Shown: positions 44,655 through 53,169 of the stretch, piece after piece | Position numbering within the stretch: position 1 is the first letter of the stretch | How the letters are laid out: each line of letters opens with the position of its first letter | Assembly: GCA_019112735.1 (NCBI GenBank) | Contig: DXIS01000004.1 | Span: 30,970 to 94,969 of the forward strand | Direction: 5' to 3' | Length of the DNA stretch: 64,000 bases | Source: Candidatus Mediterraneibacter guildfordensis | Lineage (GTDB): Bacteria > Bacillota > Clostridia > Lachnospirales > Lachnospiraceae | Made by a program: the position numbers and the translations under genes | Notes under the pieces: model-generated | Databases searched by the model: none | Told to the model about the DNA's origin: nothing | Seen by the model: the letters and a program-made list of their open reading frames with translations, nothing else

Positions 44655-45357
44655 TAAAATGAGCGGGATCCGAATACGCTTCCGGCACATCCGCATCCGT
44701 CCCTTCCCCATATGAATCCAGTGTCTCTTCGATCTCGGCCCGCGTTTCCGCAAGCTGCTCACTCAGCTTCGGTCCCCGGAGCCACTGCTGGATAAATGTG
44801 ATCAGGAAGATCAGGACAAAAATCCCGGTAATGATCAGGCTCGGCAGTATAACATAGAGCATCCGGTATATATGTTTCTCTTTTAATTCCAGTATCTTCC
44901 AGCCAAGCGAACCGGCAAACAGCAGGGCCAGGACCGCCCCGGACCCGAATACTGCCGCAGCCAGGATCCCGGACGACGGAAAGAACGCCAGGAACGCCGC
45001 TTCCGTAAAGAGCCATGTAAGGGGCAGCGCCGGTTCCCAGAACCGCTGCACTTTCACTTTGCCGTCCGCCAGGTCATATGCGGCAAGGCTGCCTGGGCTA
45101 TTGTTGCCCAGCGCTGCCAGTACCAGGATGATCTTCATAATAACTTTCGCTTTTCCGGTCACATATGCGCCATCCTTCGGCAAAAGCGCGCCGATCAGAA
45201 ACATGACAAATGCCAGCGTGATCTGTACGCCGCCCATAATGATAAAGATCGAGGTCGGCTTCTCCAGCGCTTCGCCGCGAAAGACGATCATCAGAACGCC
45301 AAGCCCGGCGAGCAGGAGGCAGAAAGCAAAATTAAACCAGTGAAATACCTGTTTCAT
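44566..45357 (-). CDS. Hypothetical membrane protein
   Basis: About 263 residues with six or seven hydrophobic segments between residues 5 and 200 (FHWFNFAFCLLLAGLGVLMIVF, LILPSLIITGIFVLIFLITFI), then an acidic cytoplasmic stretch (EQLAETRAEIEETLDSYGEG) and a basic tail. No recognised family. Begins 8 bp after the stop of the short GMP synthase paralogue, so it is cotranscribed. Its 3' end overlaps the opposing dehydrogenase gene by 89 bp. Confidence 0.6.
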   Translation of the reverse strand: MKQVFHWFNFAFCLLLAGLGVLMIVFRGEALEKPTSIFIIMGGVQITLAFVMFLIGALLPKDGAYVTGKAKVIMKIILVLAALGNNSPGSLAAYDLADGKVKVQRFWEPALPLTWLFTEAAFLAFFPSSGILAAAVFGSGAVLALLFAGSLGWKILELKEKHIYRMLYVILPSLIITGIFVLIFLITFIQQWLRGPKLSEQLAETRAEIEETLDSYGEGTDADVPEAYSDPAHFIIGRIPGSALRRSSSAAVLIQPQPMRYGA

Positions 45358-45365
45358 ACTTTTCC

Positions 45366-46346
45366 TTATTCCCACTCGATCGTTCCGGTCGGCTTCGGCG
45401 TCAGGTCAAAGCACACCCGGTTCACGCCCGGCACTTCTTTTGTAATCCGGTCTGTAATGTGCTGCAGCAGGGAGAACGGCACGTCCTCAACCGTCGCCGT
45501 CATCGCGTCTTTCGTATTCACCGCGCGCAGGATCACCGGCCACTCAAAGGAGCGTTTGCCGTCCTTCACGCCGACAGATTTGAAATCCGGGATTACGGTA
45601 AAGTACTGCCATACTTTGCCTTCCAGTCCGTTCTTCGCAAACTCTTCTCTCAGGATCGCGTCAGACTCACGCACCGCTTCCAGACGGTCACGGGTAATCG
45701 CGCCGAGGCATCTCACGCCAAGTCCCGGTCCCGGGAATGGCTGACGGTAAACCATGCCGTCCGGCAGGCCCAGCGCCTTGCCCACGACACGAACCTCATC
45801 CTTGAAGAGCAGCTTCAGCGGCTCAACCAGCTCGAACTGCAGGTCTTCCGGAAGTCCGCCCACGTTGTGATGCGCTTTCACGCCGTCGCTTTCCAGGATG
45901 TCCGGATAGATCGTGCCCTGTGCCAGGAACTCGATCCCCTCAAGCTTTCTCGCTTCTTCCTCGAATACGCGGATGAACTCCGCTCCGATGATCTTGCGCT
46001 TCTGCTCCGGTTCCTCCACGCCTTCCAGCTTGTCAAGGAAGCGGTCAATGGCATCCACATAGATCAGGTTGGCATCCATCTGGTTGCGGAATACCTCGAC
46101 TACCTGCTCCGGCTCGCCCTTGCGCAACAGGCCGTGGTTTACATGCACGCACACCAGCTGCTTCCCGATGGCTTTGATCAGCAGCGCGGCCACAACAGAA
46201 GAATCCACGCCGCCGGACAGCGCCAGAAGCACCTTCTTATCCCCCACCTGCGCCTGGATCTCTTTCACCTGCTCTTCAATAAAAGCCTCTGCCAGTTCAT
46301 TCGTTGTAATGCGGACCATATCGTCCGGACGTTTGTTGTTATCCAT
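45366..46346 (-). CDS. GMP synthase ATP-pyrophosphatase subunit-like protein without glutaminase domain
   Basis: 326 residues covering only the synthetase part of GuaA: PP-loop [17 protein letters not shown] near residue 45, [40 protein letters not shown] and the C-terminal dimerisation domain ending in DLTPKPTGTIEWE. The class I glutamine amidotransferase domain is absent, so it must use ammonia or a partner. A complete guaA lies 1 kb away. ATG 46346 follows AAAGGAG. Divergent enough from the full copy to be an old paralogue, not a recent duplicate. Confidence 0.9.
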   Translation of the reverse strand: MDNNKRPDDMVRITTNELAEAFIEEQVKEIQAQVGDKKVLLALSGGVDSSVVAALLIKAIGKQLVCVHVNHGLLRKGEPEQVVEVFRNQMDANLIYVDAIDRFLDKLEGVEEPEQKRKIIGAEFIRVFEEEARKLEGIEFLAQGTIYPDILESDGVKAHHNVGGLPEDLQFELVEPLKLLFKDEVRVVGKALGLPDGMVYRQPFPGPGLGVRCLGAITRDRLEAVRESDAILREEFAKNGLEGKVWQYFTVIPDFKSVGVKDGKRSFEWPVILRAVNTKDAMTATVEDVPFSLLQHITDRITKEVPGVNRVCFDLTPKPTGTIEWE

Positions 46347-46398
46347 CGTTTTATCTCCTTTTCTGTATGATTGATGAACCGTTTGTAGTACTAAGGAT

Positions 46399-46427
46399 AT
46401 TATAGATGAAAAACAAGGGCGGGGCAA
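46399..46427 (-). promoter_or_regulatory. Promoter of the short GMP synthase gene
   Basis: Minus strand: -35 TTGCCC (46422-46427), 17-bp spacer, -10 TATAAT (46399-46404). Confidence 0.7.
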
Positions 46428-46448
46428 CCGGGATTTCAGTACACGGAA

Positions 46449-46565
46449 TCATCTTATTTTAATCAGAAAAGGTTTAATAAAATCAAAATAGAGCGCTGCG
46501 AGAAACACCAGACACAACCCGGCATACATATACCAGAAAACATAACCTTCGATAATCACCTGCAT
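46449..46565 (-). CDS. Possible 38-aa membrane peptide
   Basis: ATG 46565 with AGGAG only 2 nt away; encodes a single hydrophobic helix (VFWYMYAGLCLVFLAALYF) with a basic end. It overlaps the broken end of the KilA-N gene. Could be a small membrane peptide or simply an open frame in recombined DNA. Confidence 0.3.
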   Translation of the reverse strand: MQVIIEGYVFWYMYAGLCLVFLAALYFDFIKPFLIKIR

Positions 46566-47116
46566 ATCTCCTGTGGAGACAATGTTGGTGTTATCAGAAA
46601 TTCCTTTACCGCATCTGTATGAATACGATAATTTATTTTTGATAGTTCTCTCTTTGCATCCCATCCAATCGCTAATCTGTTTGCTTCGTCTTTCTTTAAT
46701 CGCTGATAATCCTTGATAATATAAAGTTTAAATTCTGGAGAAATCCACGAAGCAAACTCAAATGCAATATCTGTATGAGCATAAGTTCCGCCATACCGTC
46801 CTGATTTTGATACGATACCGATTGCGTCTGTTGCTTTTATCCATTGCTGCGGCGTCAACGTAAACGCGTTATCTCCTGACTCCGCTTTAAACCTATCGAA
46901 TTCGATAGGTTTAAAATTGGGATTGTGAATTTGTTCCCACAAGCCCAAAAATGAAATCGTAGAATGGTTACGCATCCAGTTCGCCACCACGATAAATGCA
47001 TTATCTGGATTTTTATATTTTGCAATATCAGTCAGCGAAATATAAGCATCCTCATTGGCAACATCTCCTATTACTCTAATTTCTGTTCCATTAGCGTCTA
47101 TTTTCATATTCCTCAT
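46556..47116 (-). pseudogene. KilA-N domain protein, C-terminally truncated
   Basis: 186 residues of a phage/plasmid-type KilA-N protein: DAYISLTDIAKYKNPDNAFIVVANWMRNHSTISFLGLWEQI, then GIVSKSGRYGGTYAHTDIAFEFASWISPEFKLYII and LSKINYRIHTDAVKEFLI. Full-length relatives continue for about 90 more residues with a YASEAD...LNVALFG region, which is missing; the frame ends soon after TLSPQEICR. The downstream DNA does not encode the missing part in any frame I read, so this is a deletion rather than a frameshift. AT-rich compared with the guaA genes on both sides. Confidence 0.75.
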
Positions 47117-47415
47117 ATAATCTTTTTTCTCCCTTTTACCAGCATTTTTCTTAATAGGAACTGAAAAAATCTATTTCATTCTATTAGTATTTATCTGTCT
47201 TATAAAATACGAGCGGGATGGTTACATCTATGGATATGATTGGCAACTGATCCAAATAAATACCATATTACTGAAAAGTACTTGGAATATTCTAAGATAT
47301 ACCTCTTTAAAGGATGATGAATTACCAGAATCTTCCCATCATGTAGGTTATTTAAAGGATTCAAAGTAATCAACCCCGGAAATGCCCATTTTCAGCATTT
47401 CCGGGGTTCTTCCCT
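47117..47415. other. AT-rich intergenic debris
   Basis: Between the KilA-N fragment and guaA. A plus-strand frame without start codon (47165-47369) reads like a protein tail (KYERDGYIYGYDWQLIQI ... GYLKDSK) and may be the remains of another mobile-element gene. Confidence 0.35.
47372..47408 (-). terminator. Terminator-like hairpin after guaA
   Basis: Perfect 14-bp stem (47372-47385 with 47395-47408) directly after the guaA stop. The following T-tract is weak on the minus strand. Confidence 0.6.
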
Positions 47416-48963
47416 CTACTCCAGTTCTATCGTTCCCGGGGGTTTACTGGTCAAATCATAGAACACCCTGTTCACCCCTTTGACTTCATTGATGATCCTG
47501 CTCATGACTTTCTGCAGCACATCAAACGGGATCTCCGCCGCCTCTGCGGTCATGAAATCGATCGTCTTCACCGCGCGCAGCGCCACAGCATAATCGTAAG
47601 TCCGCTCGTCGCCCATAACGCCCACGGAGCGCATGTTGGTCAACGCCGCGAAGTACTGGTTGATCTCCCGGTCAAGTCCGGCTTTCGCGATCTCTTCTCT
47701 GTAGATCGCATCGGCGTCCTGAACGATGCGGACTTTATCCGCCGTCACTTCGCCAACGATGCGCACGCCCAGTCCCGGTCCCGGGAACGGCTGACGAAAT
47801 ACCAGTTCCTCCGGGATGCCCAGTTCCAGACCGGCTTTGCGGACCTCATCTTTGAAAAGGTCGCGCAGCGGCTCGATGATTTCCTTGAAATCTACGAAAT
47901 CCGGCAGTCCGCCCACGTTGTGGTGGGACTTGATCACTGCAGATTCACCGCCCAGGCCGCTCTCTACCACGTCCGGGTAAATGGTGCCCTGCGCCAGAAA
48001 GTCCACAGCTCCTATCTTCTTCGCCTCTTCCTCGAACACACGGATGAACTCCTCACCGATAATCTTGCGCTTCTGCTCTGGCTCCTGTACGCCGGCCAGT
48101 TTGCTGTAATATCTCTCCTGCGCGTTGACGCGGACAAAGTTCAGGTCGAAATCTCCTTCCGGTCCGAATACCGCTTCCACCTCGTCACCTTCATTTTTGC
48201 GGAGCAGGCCGTGATCCACGAAGACACAGGTCAGCTGCTTCCCGATCGCTTTTGAAAGCAGGCCCGCCGCCACAGAAGAATCCACGCCGCCGGACAGCGC
48301 CAGCAGCACTTTGCCGTCGCCCACTTTTTCACGGATCTCGCGGATTGAATTTTCCACGAAAGAATCCATTCTCCAGTCGCCGCTGCAGCCGCAGATATTG
48401 CGCACGAAATTGTAAAGCATCTTCGATCCTTCCGCTGTATGGAGCACTTCCGGATGGAACTGGATCGCATAAAGCTTCTCCGCCTCATTTTCCGCAGCCG
48501 CCACCGGGCAGTCCGCCGTGTGCGCGGAGATCTCGAATCCCGGCGCCACCTGCGCGATATAATCGAAATGGCTCATCCAGCAGATCGTCGGCGTCGATAC
48601 ATTTTCAAAAATCTTCGAGCCGGTCCTGTCGATCAGCACTTCCGTCTTGCCGTACTCGCGGACGTCCGCTTTCTTCACCTCACCGCCCAGCACATGCATC
48701 ATCAGCTGCGCGCCGTAGCAGAGCCCCAGAACCGGGATGCCAAGCTTAAAGAGCTCGTCCGTATAGGTCGGCGAATCCGGCAGGTAGCAGCTGTTCGGGC
48801 CGCCGGTAAGGATGATGCCCTTCGGATTCATTTCTTTGATCTTCTCAATATCGATTTTGTAAGAATAAATCTCACAGTACACATTACATTCCCTGACACG
48901 ACGGGCCACAAGCTGGTTGTACTGGCCGCCGAAATCAAGGACGATCACTAATTCCTTCTTCAA
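47416..48963 (-). CDS. guaA: GMP synthase (glutamine-hydrolysing)
   Basis: 515 residues, full length. Converts XMP to GMP. N-terminal class I glutaminase (1-195) with [14 protein letters not shown], nucleophile Cys in [13 protein letters not shown] and catalytic His/Glu in [12 protein letters not shown]-loop [17 protein letters not shown] near 225; [15 protein letters not shown]-terminal dimerisation domain. Start is TTG 48963, 7 nt behind AGGAGG, giving the family N-terminus; no ATG is close. Lies 39 bp downstream of the HPr-like gene and probably shares its promoter. Confidence 0.95.
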   Translation of the reverse strand: MKKELVIVLDFGGQYNQLVARRVRECNVYCEIYSYKIDIEKIKEMNPKGIILTGGPNSCYLPDSPTYTDELFKLGIPVLGLCYGAQLMMHVLGGEVKKADVREYGKTEVLIDRTGSKIFENVSTPTICWMSHFDYIAQVAPGFEISAHTADCPVAAAENEAEKLYAIQFHPEVLHTAEGSKMLYNFVRNICGCSGDWRMDSFVENSIREIREKVGDGKVLLALSGGVDSSVAAGLLSKAIGKQLTCVFVDHGLLRKNEGDEVEAVFGPEGDFDLNFVRVNAQERYYSKLAGVQEPEQKRKIIGEEFIRVFEEEAKKIGAVDFLAQGTIYPDVVESGLGGESAVIKSHHNVGGLPDFVDFKEIIEPLRDLFKDEVRKAGLELGIPEELVFRQPFPGPGLGVRIVGEVTADKVRIVQDADAIYREEIAKAGLDREINQYFAALTNMRSVGVMGDERTYDYAVALRAVKTIDFMTAEAAEIPFDVLQKVMSRIINEVKGVNRVFYDLTSKPPGTIELE

Positions 48964-49002
48964 AGCGTTCCTCCTGAAAATATGCTCTCCGTCAGTTCAA
49001 AA

Positions 49003-49230
49003 TTATGCCGCGAACTTCTCCAGCGCCTCGCGCAGCTCGCTGCAATCGTCAGAATGCACCCGAAGCTCGAGCACATTGTTCACGCCAAACTGCATAAGGC
49101 CGAGCAGCGACTTCGCGTCAACTGTAACTCTGCCGCATTTGATATCAACGTCATAATCAAACCTGGATACTGTATTTACAAACTCACAAATGTCGTCCGG
49201 GGTCTTGAACATAAGCTTCATCTCGCTCAT
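49003..49230 (-). CDS. HPr-like protein lacking the phosphorylated histidine
   Basis: 75 residues with an HPr fold pattern: DDICEFVNTVSRFDYDVDIKCGRVTVDAKSLLGLMQFGVNN ending in ELREALEKFAA. The active-site loop that normally contains His15 (HARPA) is replaced by KTPDD, so it cannot accept phosphate from enzyme I. Such forms recur in Clostridia and may be regulatory. ATG 49230 follows GAGGTGA. Confidence 0.8.
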   Translation of the reverse strand: MSEMKLMFKTPDDICEFVNTVSRFDYDVDIKCGRVTVDAKSLLGLMQFGVNNVLELRVHSDDCSELREALEKFAA

Positions 49231-49302
49231 TATCACTCACCTCTTTCGTATATTCTATGGTAAATCCTGTGCGAAACCGGTCGGGATACGCACAACGCGG
49301 TT

Positions 49303-49331
49303 ATTATACCACATTTATCCGTGTTGGTGAA
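49303..49331 (-). promoter_or_regulatory. Promoter of the HPr-like/guaA unit
   Basis: Minus strand: -35 TTCACC (49326-49331), 17-bp spacer, -10 TATAAT (49303-49308), partly inside the end of the neighbouring gene fragment. Confidence 0.6.
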
Positions 49332-49497
49332 GATATTTTTCTCTTGTTGCCATCCCGCCCCGGATGTGCCGCTCGGACTTGTTCGTGTCCAGCACCTTGC
49401 GGGCCTCGCGGGCAAGGGACGGGTTGATCTGGAGAAGGCGGTCGGTGACGTCTGGTGGTGTCAAATTAGAAAATGAAACTATCACGTCGCTTTCCAT
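49315..49497 (-). pseudogene. C-terminal gene fragment at the border of the accessory region
   Basis: About 60 residues. From PDVTDRLLQINPSLAREARKVLDTNKSERHIRGGMATREKYL the codon use is GC-rich, while the first 13 codons are AT-rich, so the composition switches near 49455. It looks like the 3' end of a gene cut by an insertion, with an accidental ATG from the inserted side. Family not recognised. Confidence 0.45.
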
Positions 49498-49506
49498 ACA
49501 ACAGAT

Positions 49507-51048
49507 TTAATCATCACTTTGACACAATTCTTGATAAAGATACATTATTGGGTATTCATGAATACTCTCCCTATCTTCATCTGTTAATTTTCCATAGTAA
49601 TGCTCCGCTTCTTCTTTTTCCTGTAAAAGCACACTTCTTCCAAATAATATCATATTATCTTCTGTTTCCATTTTCAAAAGCCATTTTTTATCGTCCATAC
49701 TTAATTCATTTTTTCTGTACTTTATCTGTAACATATTTAACAGATAATAACTTTTTTGCTCTTCTAAATTTTCAATTCGACTTAATTGATATTCCGCTAA
49801 ATCTAATATTTTTTTATCCTTAGTTGCATCATAGACATTAATTAATTGCAATGCTGCGTAATTCAATGTACTTAAAGTATATTCATTCACATCCGCTTTA
49901 TCTATTTGTTCTTTTATATACGCATAATCATAATAATACAAATTATCCAGAATATGCCTATCGATAATTACAAATAATGGCACCCTAAAATAGTGTCCCT
50001 TCTCATCTGTATCAAATGTTTGATGTTTCCTCGTGTATATTGCATTCATAAGATCATTCTTTTCATCATTATCGTGTCTTGATACGATAACAGGCATATA
50101 TTTGTCTTCTATTTTCCAATTAAATATATGTCTTTGATCCGTTAAATCCTTATTGTACAGCCCATTTTTCATAGCCACTATACTCACCAATTGCTGTTTT
50201 GTTTGTTTAGATAATGATTTAAATGGTTTTTCAAAATTGAATTCAATCATTTGCAACACATTATCTAACTGTATATAAAATTCTAATTTATCCTCTAACG
50301 TTTTAGGCATATTCAACTTTCCGTATTGAAAATTTGTATTTCCAATAGTAAAGTTTGTATTCTGCATTGCACATAGCAGAAATTCTGCATCTATACGCAA
50401 TTGTTTTATGCTCGAATTCTCTTTAAATCTAAATTTCCCCTTAGTTAAGTCTATTTCAAGATTTTCGCTCGGAATTAAAATAATACTATCATTTGAAGTT
50501 GTTTCCACTTCATATTCTTCATAAAAAACTCTATTTTCAATACCAAATGTCTGATGAATCTTTTCTCTGAGGACATAAGTACTGTTGTCATACCATTCTA
50601 ATGGAAAAGATATTGGACATCCCTCTAATGTTCCATACAAGCACACATCTCCTTCTGAAAGTCTCTGCAAAAATTCATATCGATTTGCCACACCTACGGC
50701 TGATGCTGTTATAGATGTTACCTTTTCCATATCTTTTACCATTATCGTATTTTGAACAGTTGGGCCAATACCAAATCCTTGTTTTCTACTCTCATTACTA
50801 AATTGCTTTACAATTATATATAATTTATTTGCTGTCTTTTCTAGTTTTGAGAAAGAAATATTTATATATTCTTTATTTCCCTTTTTCTCCGCAGTTTCAA
50901 TATATGATTTCAATTTTGACGGGAATAAAGAAGAATAAAATATTTCTCTTCTTTTTCCATCTTCCGACACAAGCATCGGTGTACAAGGGGTACAAACAAG
51001 ATTAAAAAGAAATGTTAGATTTGAAAGTAAGTAGAGTGGCAAAATCAA
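49507..51048 (-). CDS. AT-rich gene of unknown function (up to 513 aa)
   Basis: Far more AT-rich than its surroundings. No membrane segments or known motif; mixed alpha/beta composition with a C-terminal helical half (LSTLNYAALQLINVYDATKDKKILDLAEYQLSRI) resembling TPR-like helices. The frame begins at a TTG inside the inverted repeat at the recombinase end; the first 24 residues are hydrophobic and have no ribosome binding site. ATG 50976 (MLVSEDGKRREIF) is a more natural start but also lacks one. The gene may be the 3' part of a longer host gene split by element insertion. Some features recall DUF4365-type defence proteins, but I cannot support that. Confidence 0.55.
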   Translation of the reverse strand: MILPLYLLSNLTFLFNLVCTPCTPMLVSEDGKRREIFYSSLFPSKLKSYIETAEKKGNKEYINISFSKLEKTANKLYIIVKQFSNESRKQGFGIGPTVQNTIMVKDMEKVTSITASAVGVANRYEFLQRLSEGDVCLYGTLEGCPISFPLEWYDNSTYVLREKIHQTFGIENRVFYEEYEVETTSNDSIILIPSENLEIDLTKGKFRFKENSSIKQLRIDAEFLLCAMQNTNFTIGNTNFQYGKLNMPKTLEDKLEFYIQLDNVLQMIEFNFEKPFKSLSKQTKQQLVSIVAMKNGLYNKDLTDQRHIFNWKIEDKYMPVIVSRHDNDEKNDLMNAIYTRKHQTFDTDEKGHYFRVPLFVIIDRHILDNLYYYDYAYIKEQIDKADVNEYTLSTLNYAALQLINVYDATKDKKILDLAEYQLSRIENLEEQKSYYLLNMLQIKYRKNELSMDDKKWLLKMETEDNMILFGRSVLLQEKEEAEHYYGKLTDEDRESIHEYPIMYLYQELCQSDD

Positions 51049-51072
51049 GAGTGTTCAGATTTTCCACTCTAC
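51031..51072. repeat. 42-bp inverted repeat at the end of the recombinase gene
   Basis: GTAGAGTGG (51031-51039) and CCACTCTAC (51064-51072) are perfect 9-bp arms; inside them AAAATC and GATTTT pair again. It covers the recombinase stop codon and the border to the AT-rich gene. No T-run follows, so it is a better candidate for an attachment half-site or recombinase-binding site than for a terminator. Confidence 0.55.
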
Positions 51073-52563
51073 TTGAACGTGGTCGCTGGTTGCGCTGATT
51101 GAAATAATCAGGCCGTCAGCGGCTTTTCTTTTGTCGTCAAACTCAATGCTGTCCCAGTGGTCAAGATAATAGGAAAGCTCCTGTTCCTTTTGGGGTGACA
51201 TTGTTTCAACGGACAATTCTGCAATCGCCTTTGAAATAGTCTGGCGGCGAGTGTCCAGTTCTTCAATTTTTTTGTTGGCATAGGCAAGCAGTGTTGCATT
51301 GGCTCCGGTCAGTGTATCAAGCAGTTTTTCAATTTCAGCCTCGACCTGTGCAAGCTCGATCTGATGGGCGGTCAGTTTCGGATTCACTTTTTCTTCCCTG
51401 TCATGGCGGACTTGAAAGTTCTTAAATCTTGCCCTCATGGCATTGAAGATAAATTCTTCAAATTCAGTCTTGCGGATTTTCCCACATCCCGGACAGCCCT
51501 TATTTTCTGCCCGTTTTGTACAGCGGAAATATCCCGGACTGTTCGGAACATGGGTTGCTTTCAAGGCATATCCGCAACACCCACATTTGACTTTTCCGGC
51601 AAGCCATGTATTTTTCGGTTTGCGGCCTTGCTGGAAGGTCTTATTCATCATTAGCTTCTTCCGGCATTTCAGCCAAACGTCAGACGGTATGAGTGCTTCG
51701 TGTGGGGCAATCACAAGTATCTGGTCTTTCAGGCACCTGTCCTTATCCTCCTTTACATCACGGCCCTGATAGAGATAACAGCCGTTGGTTCCGGCAAAAT
51801 CGGAAGCGTCATTGACAATCGCCGCACCCTGGCTTTTGAAAAACTCGTACAGTTCCAAGTCGGCCTGTGCGTAAACAGGGTTCCGTAAAAGCTGGGAAAG
51901 GAAACTCCGAACCATTGACTTTTCATAAATCTTGATACCCTGTTCCTCAAAGTAGCGGGTAATGTCTCCGAAAGAGGTTTCCGGCTCGGCGTACATTTCA
52001 AACATCAGCCGTACATGGTCGGCGGCTACGGGGTCGGCAACCATCTTTTTTGTACGGATACCTTCAACCACTGTCGGCTCCAACTGATAACCGTATGGGG
52101 CCTGCCCGCTCATGTGAAAACCTTTCAGGCACCGGGAATAGTAGGCGTCAGTCACGCGCTTCTGGATTGTCTCACGTTCAAGCTGTGCGAATACGATACA
52201 GATATTCAGCATGGCCCGGCCCATCGGGGTCGAGGTGTCGAATTTCTCGGTGGAGGAAACAAACTCTACATCGTACTCTTGAAACAACTCCATCATGTTC
52301 GCAAAATCCAGAATGGAGCGGCTGATCCGGTCCAGCTTATAGACGATTACCCGCCGTACCCTGCCTTTTCGGATTTCTCCCAGCAGCTTTTGAAACTCCG
52401 GCCTGTCCGTGTTTTTACCGGAATAGCCTTTATCCTTGAATACCTTACAGCTCCCGCCTTTCAGTTCGTACTTGCAAAAGTCAATCTGGCTTTCAATGCT
52501 GATACTGTCCTTGCGGTCTACTGACTGTCTTGCGTAAATACAATCTTCTCTGATAATGTCCAT
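51055..52563 (-). CDS. Large serine recombinase (resolvase/invertase catalytic domain, zinc ribbon)
   Basis: 502 residues. N-terminal resolvase domain with catalytic Ser14 in YARQSVDRKDS, then VIVYKLDRISRSILDFANMM and FAQLERETIQKRV. Recombinase domain (about 170-290: APYGYQLE, LRNPVYAQ), zinc beta-ribbon (CGCCGYALKATHVPNSPGYFRC, GCPGCGK), and a C-terminal coiled-coil (about 400-455). Probably integrates and excises the element. Preceded by the 58-residue element protein, the arrangement seen in Tn1549-like elements with serine integrases. Confidence 0.93.
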   Translation of the reverse strand: MDIIREDCIYARQSVDRKDSISIESQIDFCKYELKGGSCKVFKDKGYSGKNTDRPEFQKLLGEIRKGRVRRVIVYKLDRISRSILDFANMMELFQEYDVEFVSSTEKFDTSTPMGRAMLNICIVFAQLERETIQKRVTDAYYSRCLKGFHMSGQAPYGYQLEPTVVEGIRTKKMVADPVAADHVRLMFEMYAEPETSFGDITRYFEEQGIKIYEKSMVRSFLSQLLRNPVYAQADLELYEFFKSQGAAIVNDASDFAGTNGCYLYQGRDVKEDKDRCLKDQILVIAPHEALIPSDVWLKCRKKLMMNKTFQQGRKPKNTWLAGKVKCGCCGYALKATHVPNSPGYFRCTKRAENKGCPGCGKIRKTEFEEFIFNAMRARFKNFQVRHDREEKVNPKLTAHQIELAQVEAEIEKLLDTLTGANATLLAYANKKIEELDTRRQTISKAIAELSVETMSPQKEQELSYYLDHWDSIEFDDKRKAADGLIISISATSDHVQVEWKI

Positions 52564-52651
52564 ATTGGGCTCCTTTCCGTATGGAATGGAGCTACCAACC
52601 TTACAACTATATTATACCATTAGCAGCCCCGGACAACAATGTTGCGATTGA

Positions 52652-52828
52652 TTAGCGAAACCTGTCCCCGTACTTGCTGAATATATCGTACAGGTTATTT
52701 TCGATTTCTCTTTTCCGCTTCTTCTTTTCCTCCGGGGAGAGTACCGGCGTCAGGTTTTCCAGCACAATGAGCTTGCCTTGAAAATGAACAGATTGCTTGT
52801 CGCTTTGGTATGTAACAGCTTGAACCAT
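52652..52828 (-). CDS. Small conserved element protein (58 aa)
   Basis: MVQAVTYQSDKQSVHFQGKLIVLENLTP then a Lys/Glu-rich helix ending YDIFSKYGDRFR. This resembles small proteins commonly found just before the recombinase in Firmicute conjugative transposons; function unknown. ATG 52828 follows GGGAGG. The frame extends upstream into a palindromic repeat, which is not part of the gene. Confidence 0.7.
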   Translation of the reverse strand: MVQAVTYQSDKQSVHFQGKLIVLENLTPVLSPEEKKKRKREIENNLYDIFSKYGDRFR

Positions 52829-52943
52829 TGAAAACCTCCCTTTTCCAGTATAGGTTAATGCCGACCAGTCTCCCTCTTGTCCGAATGGGGAAACGTCAAA
52901 AAACGGCACCCCGGAAGGTGCCGCTCTTTGAGCTTTCCCCAGC

Positions 52944-52968
52944 TTCGGGCCAACATGGCCCGAGGTCA
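52944..52968. repeat. Element-specific palindromic repeat, copy 1
   Basis: CTCGGGCCA/TGGCCCGAG-type palindrome (TTCGGGCCAACATGGCCCGA, then GGTCA), between the 58-aa and 67-aa genes. Confidence 0.7.
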
Positions 52969-53169
52969 ATAGTCGCCATGATAATATTTCTGCTCGGCTT
53001 CGTTGATGGTATGGAAGTCAAAGGTTTCGTGAAGCTGCCGTACCACACGGCGAATATCCTCATGGGAGAAGCCACAGTCCTGCATTGCCATAATTACATA
53101 ACCACGGCAGGCGTCGTTGCTCCATGCGTCCGGTTCCAATCCCGGAATGGACGGATAAGTTTTCTTCAT
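52966..53169 (-). CDS. Small conserved element protein (67 aa)
   Basis: MKKTYPSIPGLEPDAWSNDACRGYVIMAMQDCGF followed by a short helix HEDIRRVVRQLHETFDF and an acidic-aromatic end EAEQKYYHGDY. Typical companion protein in Tn1549-like elements; function unknown. ATG follows AGGAGA. Its stop codon touches copy 1 of the palindromic repeat. Confidence 0.65.
   Translation of the reverse strand: MKKTYPSIPGLEPDAWSNDACRGYVIMAMQDCGFSHEDIRRVVRQLHETFDFHTINEAEQKYYHGDY

Noticed and set aside
47372..47408. Hairpin after guaA as an attachment site of the debris region
   Set aside because: Position right behind the guaA stop and the GC-rich stem fit a terminator better, and no second copy is seen.
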